Origin: a virus
Virus record (IMG/VR): IMGVR_UViG_3300034374_000685
Coordinates: 1 to 21,823 of that record
Direction: 5' to 3' (one strand)
DNA: 21,823 nucleotides
The notes under the pieces are model-generated. The model did not search any database, was not told the DNA's origin, and saw only the letters and a program-made list of their open reading frames with translations. Shown here in pieces: positions 1 to 6,003 of the stretch (the stretch's first letter is position 1; each line of letters starts with the position of its first letter). The position numbers and the translations under genes were made by a program.

Positions 1-2
1 CC

Positions 3-983
3 GGTTCGCGTCAACAAGTGGCAGAACGACTTGAAGCTAAGGGTGCGGTATGGTCGGAACTCACGCCGTCAGGCAGGCCGCAGGTCGATGAACGGACGCT
101 TGAGGAGAACAAGCATATACCGGAAGCTGTCCTTGTACTGGAATACCTTCTACTCCAAAAGAGGTACGCACAAGTCTCCTCTTGGATAGAACACGTAGAG
201 GAAGATGGACGGGTGCACGGAAGGGTAACAACTAACGGTGCTATCACAGGGCGCATGACGCACCAGAACCCTAATATGGCTCAGGTACCATCAGTTAATT
301 CTCAGTACGGCAAAGAGTGCAGAGATTGCTGGATTGTACCAGAGGGACGTAAGCTAGTGGGTGTTGACGCTAGTGGACTAGAGCTACGTATGCTAGCTCA
401 CTACATGGACGATGAGGAGTTTACAAATGTCCTACTTAGAGAAGACATTCACACAAGAAACCAAATGGCTGCAGGACTGGAAACAAGACCTCAGGCTAAA
501 ACTTTCATCTATGCTTTTCTCTACGGAGCAGGAGACTCAAAGATCGGAAGTATCATCGGAGGAACTGCGAAAGATGGCCGCACACTTAAGCAACGCTTTT
601 TACGAAACACACCTGCTCTTGAAGACTTACGAGAACGAGTTGGAAAAGCTGCTGGGAGGGGCCACCTTGTCGGACTCGACGGAAGGAAACTCTGGGTCAG
701 GTCAGAGCATAGTGCACTAAACACGTTACTACAGGCCGCTGGTGCAATCGTGATGAAGAAGGCCTTAGTGCTTCTAGACGACTACGCCAGTCAACATAAG
801 ATCGACTACAAATTCATAGGGAACATACACGATGAAATACAATCGGAAGTGGTTACAGAGCAAGCAGAGAAGTACGGCTGGCTTGCAGTCGAGTGCCTCA
901 AGGCGTCTGGTATATCATTCGACCTCAAGTGCCCCCTCGACGGAGAGTACAAGGTCGGAACAACATGGGCGGAGACACACTGA
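3..983 (+). CDS. T7-type family A DNA polymerase, C-terminal part (5' end outside window)
   Basis: Replicative phage DNA polymerase, palm/fingers region. The frame is open from the first bases, so the gene begins upstream; numbering here is from the GTG at 18. The sequence follows T7 gp5 closely: motif A VGVDASGLELR with Asp117, motif B (O-helix) with Arg157, Lys161, Tyr165 and Tyr169, and motif C IHDEIQ with His271-Asp272-Glu273. Tyr165 sits at the E. coli Pol I position 762 (T7 Tyr526), a variant common in lytic phages. Residues 218-232 (LVGLDGRK..VRSEHSALN) match the T7 segment before the catalytic Asp-Glu. The 3'-5' exonuclease domain would lie outside the window. The stop at 981-983 is one base before the next ATG. 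The family assignment is very secure; which phage subgroup it belongs to is not decidable from this part alone. Confidence 0.96.
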   Translation, partial: GSRQQVAERLEAKGAVWSELTPSGRPQVDERTLEENKHIPEAVLVLEYLLLQKRYAQVSSWIEHVEEDGRVHGRVTTNGAITGRMTHQNPNMAQVPSVNSQYGKECRDCWIVPEGRKLVGVDASGLELRMLAHYMDDEEFTNVLLREDIHTRNQMAAGLETRPQAKTFIYAFLYGAGDSKIGSIIGGTAKDGRTLKQRFLRNTPALEDLRERVGKAAGRGHLVGLDGRKLWVRSEHSALNTLLQAAGAIVMKKALVLLDDYASQHKIDYKFIGNIHDEIQSEVVTEQAEKYGWLAVECLKASGISFDLKCPLDGEYKVGTTWAETH

Positions 984-984
984 T

Positions 985-1530
985 ATGCAAACAAAAAGAT
1001 GTACAATTTGCAAAAAAGAAAAAACAGTAAATAATTTCCATAAAAACAACGGAAGCAAAGACGGATTAGACGGGAGGTGTCTTACTTGTAAGAAAAAACA
1101 CAATAAAGAACAGCACAAAAAAAACAACCCAAACAGAATGTGGGTAAACGGTAAGTATATACCTGTGTCACATCCACTGTACAAACCCGGACGCTACAAG
1201 ACCTTTGAAGATGCAGCGTTTAGTAGTCTAGCGAAGTACGAGTTAAGCAAAGAAGGACAGGTGTACATCATCACTAACCCTAACTTCAGAGACTGGGTTA
1301 AAGTAGGAATGGCTGTAGACTCAGAGGACAGACTCAACGGCTACCAAACGTCTTCGCCCTTCAGAGACTACGCGCTGTACAAGAGTTGGCCTGTGTCTGA
1401 CCGTAGGTCTGCTGAGTCAGAGGCACACACGCACCTAGAGAAGACCTTTGACCGTAGAGGTGAATGGTTTAAATGCACACCAGAGGAAGCAGAGGCTTCT
1501 ATCGCTGGTCTAATGGAGTCACACAAATGA
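985..1530 (+). CDS. GIY-YIG (T5orf172/MUG113-like) endonuclease with N-terminal zinc-binding module
   Basis: Probable free-standing homing-type endonuclease, 181 aa. Residues 6-35 form a C-x2-C-x22-C-x2-C zinc-binding module (Cys6, 9, 32, 35), followed by a Lys/Asn-rich linker. From about residue 90 a GIY-YIG type nuclease core is visible: VYIITN as the first strand, WVKVGMA as the second motif, then an Arg-containing helix (DRLNGYQT), an AESEAH segment and a terminal RGEWFKC, the pattern of T5orf172/MUG113 proteins. The ATG at 985 follows the polymerase stop by one base; the longer frame from 832 lies inside the polymerase gene and is not needed. The first part (about 985-1140) is visibly A-rich compared with the second half, suggesting that the two domains have different origins. 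A position directly behind the polymerase gene is a common landing place for homing nucleases. Nuclease type is fairly secure; homing activity is inferred. Confidence 0.85.
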   Translation: MQTKRCTICKKEKTVNNFHKNNGSKDGLDGRCLTCKKKHNKEQHKKNNPNRMWVNGKYIPVSHPLYKPGRYKTFEDAAFSSLAKYELSKEGQVYIITNPNFRDWVKVGMAVDSEDRLNGYQTSSPFRDYALYKSWPVSDRRSAESEAHTHLEKTFDRRGEWFKCTPEEAEASIAGLMESHK

Positions 1531-2378
1531 GTATACACACACTGATAGACGACATATACAAGGTAGTCTCATCTAAAGAGTTACCTGAGGGTGTCGATCT
1601 AGAAGCAGAAGTAGACCACTTCGGTGAAAACTGTAAGAGGCTTATGACCAACCTGTTCACAGAAGAGCGTGACGGACGTAAGTTGCGTATGTCCAACATA
1701 GGCAGAGACGATAGGTACCTCTGGAACGCTGTGAACAATCCTGACGTACAAGAGGAGATGACGCCTAACACATACGTCAAGTTTATGTACGGACACTTGA
1801 TCGAAGAGATGCTTCTGTTTCTCACTAGACTCTCTGGACACGAGGTTACTGATGAACAAAAGAAATGTGAAGTTGCAGGCATCAAAGGCTCTATGGACTG
1901 CAAGATTGATGGCGTTGTCACTGACGTTAAGTCTGTTTCCTCTTTTGGGTTTAAGAAATTCAAGGATGGAAGTCTCGCTTTTGATGATCCGTTTGGATAC
2001 GTTGCTCAGATTAAAGGCTATGCACACTCAGAAGGAGAAACAAAGTTTGGGTGGTTAGCAATGGACAAACAGAATGGACACCTGACGTATCTCATGTACG
2101 ATTCAGAGGACACTCAAGCCCCTATCTACGAAAAGATTTCTTACGACATAGAGGAGCACATTGAACGAGTAAAAAAGCTAGTGGAGCAGCCAGAGCCTCC
2201 AGAGGTCTGTCACGAAACAGTACCCGATGGCAAAAGTGGAAATCAAAAGCTCGCCGTAGGCTGCTCCTATTGTCCTTACAAGCATACTTGCTGGCCGGGA
2301 GTCCGAACCTTCCTGTACTCAAGTGGTCCAAGATATTTAACAGAGGTGGTCAATGAGCCGAAGGTCGCGGAAATCTAA
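1527..2378 (+). CDS. PD-(D/E)XK exonuclease, RecB/Cas4-like, with cysteine cluster
   Basis: 283 aa, starting at the ATG that overlaps the previous stop as ATGA. The protein shows the RecB-family nuclease signature: His90 in YGHLIEE, an acidic residue (Asp124 or Asp128) in GSMDCKIDG, the D-x-K motif TDVKS (Asp133, Lys135) and a Q-x3-Y motif at Gln161-Tyr165 (QIKGY). The C-terminus has C-x2-C-x5-C (Cys246, 249, 255), as in Cas4/AddB-type nucleases with an iron-sulphur cluster; Cys36 could be the fourth ligand. Marine podoviruses often carry such an enzyme where T7 has its gp6 exonuclease, for host DNA degradation and recombination. It is followed by endonuclease I with a 26-base overlap. The nuclease call is secure; the metal cluster is inferred from cysteine spacing. 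Confidence 0.88.
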   Translation: MSIHTLIDDIYKVVSSKELPEGVDLEAEVDHFGENCKRLMTNLFTEERDGRKLRMSNIGRDDRYLWNAVNNPDVQEEMTPNTYVKFMYGHLIEEMLLFLTRLSGHEVTDEQKKCEVAGIKGSMDCKIDGVVTDVKSVSSFGFKKFKDGSLAFDDPFGYVAQIKGYAHSEGETKFGWLAMDKQNGHLTYLMYDSEDTQAPIYEKISYDIEEHIERVKKLVEQPEPPEVCHETVPDGKSGNQKLAVGCSYCPYKHTCWPGVRTFLYSSGPRYLTEVVNEPKVAEI

Positions 2379-2763
2379 GCTAGGTAACTTTAGATCGGAG
2401 TTTGAAAAAGATGTTGCAACGCACTTACAACCATTTGGTTTTAGCTACGAACCTTTCCAAGTACCGTACGAGATACCACGGAAGTACACCCCAGACTTCG
2501 TGTACGAAAGAGGAGACAGGTGTTACCTCATTGAGTGCAAAGGATACTTTAGAGCAGGAGATACACAAAAGTATAAAGCGATCTCTAGGTCGATTCCGTG
2601 GACGCAAGAACTCATATTTGTCTTGATGAAGCCTAATCAGAAAGTGAGTAAAAGTACCAAACTTACTATGGCAGAATGGTGTGACAAACATAACATTATA
2701 TGGTATACTATAGATACACTAAAGGAGTTGGTTGATTATGTCTCTGACACTAGAAGAAATTAA
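2353..2763 (+). CDS. T7 endonuclease I-like Holliday junction resolvase
   Basis: 136 aa. It aligns by eye with T7 gp3: FRSEFEKDV corresponds to T7 FRSGLEDKV, followed by VPYEIPRKYTPDF, then YLIECKG. The four catalytic residues are all present as Glu18, Asp48, Glu61 and Lys63 (T7 Glu20, Asp55, Glu65, Lys67). The enzyme resolves branched DNA before packaging and helps cut host DNA. The C-terminal part (TMAEWCDKHNIIWY) also matches the T7 pattern of EFCEKHGI. The ATG at 2353 lies inside the end of the exonuclease gene, and a GAGGTGGTCA stretch just upstream supplies a ribosome binding site. T7 gp3 is 149 aa, so this protein is of normal length. Confidence 0.95.
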   Translation: MSRRSRKSKLGNFRSEFEKDVATHLQPFGFSYEPFQVPYEIPRKYTPDFVYERGDRCYLIECKGYFRAGDTQKYKAISRSIPWTQELIFVLMKPNQKVSKSTKLTMAEWCDKHNIIWYTIDTLKELVDYVSDTRRN

Positions 2764-2914
2764 GGAGCGTCTGTTGCGATTCTACGATCCTGACGACCTT
2801 CTTGAATCTCTACAGATTACTTCAGAAGAAATCTTGGACAGGTTTGAAGACAAACTAATCAACAGGCTAGAGAAGTTTGAAGATGACCTAGAGGAGGAAG
2901 ACTATGAGTATTGA
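2738..2914 (+). CDS. Small acidic hypothetical protein
   Basis: 58 aa from the ATG at 2738, preceded by AAAGGAG at 2721-2727, which favours this start over the in-frame TTG at 2732. It overlaps the end of the endonuclease I gene. The protein is helical and strongly acidic, with the tail DDLEEEDYEY, and has a DPDDLLESL..TSEEILDRF pattern. No catalytic motif is recognised. Codon use, ribosome site and tight packing between endonuclease I and the DUF3310 gene make it a real gene of the replication module; its function is unknown. Confidence 0.8.
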   Translation: MSLTLEEIKERLLRFYDPDDLLESLQITSEEILDRFEDKLINRLEKFEDDLEEEDYEY

Positions 2915-3200
2915 TACAGCAAAGCCAGACGAGTGGGACAAGCTATCTAAAACTACTTATGGTAAGCTGTACCACCCTCAGGATAATCACAACCCAGTGA
3001 CGCAGCCTGACCACTACAACAGGGGAGCTATAGAGGCAATAGAAGCAATCAAGGCGTCTATGCACCCACAGGAGTACAAGGGCTATCTCAAAGGGAACTG
3101 TTTGAAGTACCTGTGGAGGTACGAGTACAAGAATGGGATAGAGGACTTACGTAAGGCTAGGGTGTACCTAGAGTGGTTAATCAAAGAGGTGGCTTTATGA
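2904..3200 (+). CDS. DUF3310 family protein
   Basis: 98 aa, with GAGGAGG just upstream of the ATG and an 11-base overlap with the preceding gene. The core from about residue 30 (NPVTQPDHY, then IEAIEA, KGNCLKYLWRYEYKNG and EDLRKARVYLEWL) is the DUF3310 pattern, a small phage family sometimes labelled nucleotide kinase-like without proof. DUF3310 proteins are common in phage nucleotide or replication modules, which fits the position upstream of the ribonucleotide reductase. The role is unknown. The stop overlaps the next ATG as ATGA. Confidence 0.85.
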   Translation: MSIDTAKPDEWDKLSKTTYGKLYHPQDNHNPVTQPDHYNRGAIEAIEAIKASMHPQEYKGYLKGNCLKYLWRYEYKNGIEDLRKARVYLEWLIKEVAL

Positions 3201-3451
3201 GTGCTATCTTTGATCTAGAACAGCAGATGTTAGACTTCGCAAACGTCACTAAGGACATCGACCTAGTGACTAGATACTTCCTAGACTCAGCAGAGTGGAA
3301 TGACCACATCAGCCCGAAGGCGACTGACGCAATGATTAACAAGTACTTTGCCATCAAGGAACTGTACGAGATCAAGTTTGATGAGATGTGGGAAACCTTT
3401 GACCAAGTGTGCAAGGAGTATCACAAGAGAGGTAAAAATGAAGGTAGTTGA
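3197..3451 (+). CDS. Small hypothetical protein
   Basis: 84 aa. The ATG at 3197 overlaps the DUF3310 stop and has AGAGGTGG shortly upstream, so it is preferred over the in-frame ATG at 3173. The sequence looks like a short helical protein (DLEQQMLDFAN..DLVTRYFLDSAEW). No family is recognised and no membrane segment is present. Its stop lies inside the next gene, as is usual for this block of translationally coupled small genes. Function unknown. Confidence 0.75.
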   Translation: MSAIFDLEQQMLDFANVTKDIDLVTRYFLDSAEWNDHISPKATDAMINKYFAIKELYEIKFDEMWETFDQVCKEYHKRGKNEGS

Positions 3452-3692
3452 AGGTAACTTCGGTAAAGAAAAGGAAGAGGAGATAAGTGCATCAGAGTTT
3501 TTGTCTCTGTTTGCTGTTAAGGCAATGCAACAGGAGGAGGAAGGCAAGAACGTAAGGTGTGCAGTAATCATGTACGAAGACAGAGAAATGTTTGAAGTTG
3601 CGTCTAACCAACAGTACCCAGAAGGTGTGCATATGTTACTACAGATGGCAGCACAAGCAATACTCAATGAGACACTAGGAGTAACAGAATGA
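3438..3692 (+). CDS. Small hypothetical protein
   Basis: 84 aa from the ATG at 3438, with AAGAGAGG upstream and a 14-base overlap with the preceding gene. The N-terminus is Lys/Glu-rich (FGKEKEEEIS), followed by two likely helices around a beta-like segment (VRCAVIMYED). No known domain is recognised. The ATGA overlap at its end with the next small gene argues for co-translation with the genes leading to the ribonucleotide reductase. Function unknown. Confidence 0.75.
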   Translation: MKVVEGNFGKEKEEEISASEFLSLFAVKAMQQEEEGKNVRCAVIMYEDREMFEVASNQQYPEGVHMLLQMAAQAILNETLGVTE

Positions 3693-3826
3693 AGATCAGC
3701 GACGTAACAATACGCAACGCAAACAACGGATTCATACTTGAGTGGTACGATGACGATAGTAGAATTATGATCTACGAAACGATGGATGAACTCGTTGCTA
3801 AAATCCGTGAACTACTGGAGGACTAA
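3689..3826 (+). CDS. 45-residue hypothetical protein, easily missed because of its size
   Basis: Short gene found by reading the gap between its neighbours. Its ATG overlaps the previous stop (ATGA) and its TAA overlaps the reductase ATG (TAATG), so it fills the interval exactly. The product begins MKISDVTIRNANNG and has the sequence FILEWYDDDSRI, then a helix ending IRELLED. GGAGTAACAGA upstream offers a ribosome site, and CTGGAGGAC near its 3' end supplies one for the reductase. The perfect fit on both sides is the main evidence that it is translated. Function unknown. Confidence 0.75.
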   Translation: MKISDVTIRNANNGFILEWYDDDSRIMIYETMDELVAKIRELLED

Positions 3827-5697
3827 TGGACGCATATCAACAATACATACACAAGTCACGGTACGCTAGGTACTTACCACTTGAAAAGCGCCGTGAGACT
3901 TGGGAAGAAACAGTAAACCGCTACGTCAACTACTGGGTAGATCGTGCTGACCTTAACGACTTTGAAGTGTCAGAGATATTCAAGACCATACACGATCTAG
4001 ATGTCATGCCTTCGATGCGAGCACTGATGACAGCAGGTGAAGCCCTCGACCGTGACAACGTAGCTGGATTCAACTGTAGTTACTTACCTATAGATCACCC
4101 CAAAGCGTTTGACGAAATGATGTACGTGCTCATGTGCGGCACAGGCGTAGGGTTCAGTGTCGAGCGTCAATACATCTCAAAGCTGCCAGAAGTTGCAGAG
4201 GAGTTCCATGAAACAGACACAGTTATTAATGTTGCAGATTCGAAAGTCGGATGGGCGAAATCGTTTAGGGAGTTGGTATCACTGTTGTACTCAGGTCAAA
4301 TTCCCAGATGGGACGTCAGCAGAGTACGACCTGCAGGTGCCCCGCTTAAAACTTTCGGAGGTCGTGCAAGTGGTCCAGAACCTCTGCTCGACTTATTCAG
4401 ATTCACAGTGGAACTCTTTCGGGAAGCTGCTGGAAGAAAACTTACATCCATTGAGTGTCACGATCTTTGCTGCAAGATTGCACAAATCGTAGTAGTTGGT
4501 GGTGTGCGTAGGTCAGCGTTGATTAGCCTAAGTAATCTTACTGATGACCGCATACGGCGTTGTAAGTCAGGACAGTGGTGGGTAGATAATCCACAGCGTG
4601 GTCTAGCGAACAACAGTGCTTGCTACACAGAGAAGCCTGACTTCCCAGCCTTTTTAGATGAGTGGAAAAGTTTATATGAGTCCTACTCAGGAGAACGAGG
4701 AGTGTTCAGCAGAGTTGCTAGTCAAAAGCAAGCTGCAAAGAACGACCGAAGAGATGCTACCTATGATTTTGGAACTAATCCGTGTTCAGAAATCATCCTC
4801 AGACCGTACCAGTTCTGTAATCTATCGGAAGTTGTTGTCAGGCCAGCCGATAGTCTCGCAGACCTCAAACGAAAAGTACGTGTTGCGACTATCCTTGGAA
4901 CTCTACAGGCTACGCTGACAGACTTCCGGTACCTGCGGAAGATATGGCAGACTAACACAGAAGAAGAGGCACTCTTGGGTGTATCGTTGACAGGCATCAT
5001 GGATCACCCACTGCTGTCAGGGAGAGAGGACAATGCGAAACTTAAGAAGTGGCTTACGGCGTTGCGTGAGGAAGCTATCGCTACGAATAAAGTATGGGCT
5101 GATAGACTTGGGATTAATCCTTCTGCTGCTATTACTGCTGTTAAGCCCTCCGGTACTGTCAGCCAGCTTGTGGATTCTGCTTCAGGGATTCACCCGAGGT
5201 ACGCGCAGCAGTACATTAGACGCGTGAGGGCTGACTCTCGTGACCCTCTATGCAGCGTCCTAGAGGCCGCAGGTGTGCCTGTGGAGGACGATGTGATGTC
5301 ACCCAGTACCAAGGTATTCAGCTTCCCTATTGCGTCTCCTGAGGGCGCTGTGACAGCCTCAGACATGGGTGCTATGGAGCAGCTAGAGTTATGGGAGATA
5401 TATCAGGACTACTGGTGTGAGCACAAGCCGTCTATGACTTGCTACTACCGTGACGAGGAGTTTCTTGAGGTGGGACAGTGGTTGTACAACAAGTTTGACA
5501 AGGTGTCAGGGATTAGCTTCCTGCCCTACTCAGACCATACGTACCAACAGGCACCGTATGAGCCGGTGGACAAGAAGACGTACAACCAGCTTGTTAAGGA
5601 CTTCCCTAAGGAAATATCGTGGGATATAGAAGAGGCCAGCGATATGACCGAAGGATCACAACAACTGGCCTGTACAGGTAACAACTGTGAGTTATAG
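3826..5697 (+). CDS. Monomeric class II (adenosylcobalamin-dependent) ribonucleotide reductase
   Basis: 623 aa. It reduces ribonucleotides to deoxyribonucleotides, probably triphosphates as in the Lactobacillus leichmannii RTPR it resembles. Visible residues are Cys84 (FNCSYLP) and Cys331 as the reducible pair, Cys320 in TNPCSEI as the thiyl-radical cysteine with Asn318 and Glu322 beside it, and Cys616/Cys621 in the tail (CTGNNC) as the re-reducing pair. The 11-residue step from Cys320 to Cys331 and the C-x4-C tail match RTPR (408/419 and 731/736). Other family stretches are CGTGVGFSV, FGGRASGP, GVRRSA, AVKPSGTVS and SFLPYSD..QQAP. No small subunit gene is present, which fits class II. It is about 115 residues shorter than RTPR, partly between Cys84 and Cys320, so part of the allosteric region may be reduced. 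Some cyanophage enzymes once called class II are class I, but the motifs here favour class II. Confidence 0.93.
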   Translation: MDAYQQYIHKSRYARYLPLEKRRETWEETVNRYVNYWVDRADLNDFEVSEIFKTIHDLDVMPSMRALMTAGEALDRDNVAGFNCSYLPIDHPKAFDEMMYVLMCGTGVGFSVERQYISKLPEVAEEFHETDTVINVADSKVGWAKSFRELVSLLYSGQIPRWDVSRVRPAGAPLKTFGGRASGPEPLLDLFRFTVELFREAAGRKLTSIECHDLCCKIAQIVVVGGVRRSALISLSNLTDDRIRRCKSGQWWVDNPQRGLANNSACYTEKPDFPAFLDEWKSLYESYSGERGVFSRVASQKQAAKNDRRDATYDFGTNPCSEIILRPYQFCNLSEVVVRPADSLADLKRKVRVATILGTLQATLTDFRYLRKIWQTNTEEEALLGVSLTGIMDHPLLSGREDNAKLKKWLTALREEAIATNKVWADRLGINPSAAITAVKPSGTVSQLVDSASGIHPRYAQQYIRRVRADSRDPLCSVLEAAGVPVEDDVMSPSTKVFSFPIASPEGAVTASDMGAMEQLELWEIYQDYWCEHKPSMTCYYRDEEFLEVGQWLYNKFDKVSGISFLPYSDHTYQQAPYEPVDKKTYNQLVKDFPKEISWDIEEASDMTEGSQQLACTGNNCEL

Positions 5698-5698
5698 C

Positions 5699-5712
5699 AA
5701 CGCAGGTGCGTT
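5699..5712. terminator. Short hairpin between the two converging modules, weak terminator candidate
   Basis: AACGC-AGGT-GCGTT forms a perfect 5-bp stem with a four-base loop, lying exactly between the reductase stop (5695-5697) and the stop of the converging gene (5711-5713). Neither side has a T-tract, so intrinsic termination would be poor. The placement, not the strength, is the reason for listing it. Confidence 0.3.
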
Positions 5713-5893
5713 ATGACATGAAGATGATTGAGTAACCCTCAGATTTACCTACGTCCTCTGGCTTCTCTTTAGGGTCATGGGGCGTAGGTATTCCTTCTGC
5801 CTGCATCTTCTTGATACGATCTTTTGACTTCTGACACATCGAATGGTAGTCGATAGAAGTGTAGCTTACTGTGTGGTCTTTATCCTTCTTCAT
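5711..5893 (-). CDS. Small hydrophilic hypothetical protein, last gene of the structural module
   Basis: 60 aa. The ATG has AAGGGATT just upstream, and the start lies 11 bases after the stop of the preceding 32-residue frame. The product is charged (MKKDKDH at the start, HDPKEKPEDVGKSEG near the end) and has no recognisable domain or membrane segment. It is the last gene before transcription meets the oppositely directed reductase gene. A real gene by position and ribosome site; function unknown. Confidence 0.65.
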   Translation of the reverse strand: MKKDKDHTVSYTSIDYHSMCQKSKDRIKKMQAEGIPTPHDPKEKPEDVGKSEGYSIIFMS

Positions 5894-5904
5894 TATTTAA
5901 TCCC

Positions 5905-6003
5905 TTATTGATTTCTGCCGTTTTGAATCATGTTAAATGTTTTCTTATTTTGATCTGCTTGTTTTTTATAGTTAGCAGAAAACCTACTCATCCAATCAGC
6001 CAT
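5905..6003 (-). CDS. Tiny 32-residue open frame
   Basis: ATG at 6003-6001 overlaps the last codons of the 580-residue gene, whose TGA is at 5998-5996. The product begins MADWMSRFSANYKKQ and is basic and polar. It fills the otherwise empty 100 bases between the 580-residue gene and the 60-residue gene, in the manner of the other overlapping genes here. There is no clear ribosome binding site apart from GAGGCTTCTA before the start. Plausible but unproven as a gene. Confidence 0.45.
   Translation of the reverse strand: MADWMSRFSANYKKQADQNKKTFNMIQNGRNQ

Noticed and set aside
832-984. N-terminal extension of the GIY-YIG protein starting inside the polymerase gene
   Set aside because: The ATG at 985 directly follows the polymerase stop and begins just before the first zinc cysteine; the extension is the polymerase's own coding sequence in another frame.
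985-1530. Group I intron or intein in the DNA polymerase
   Set aside because: The polymerase frame is continuous through all three motifs to its stop, and the nuclease gene lies after it, so it is free-standing.
3826-5697. Class I ribonucleotide reductase large subunit
   Set aside because: Cysteine spacing (320/331 and C-x4-C tail), FGGRASGP and QQAP motifs follow the monomeric class II enzyme, and no small-subunit gene is in the window.
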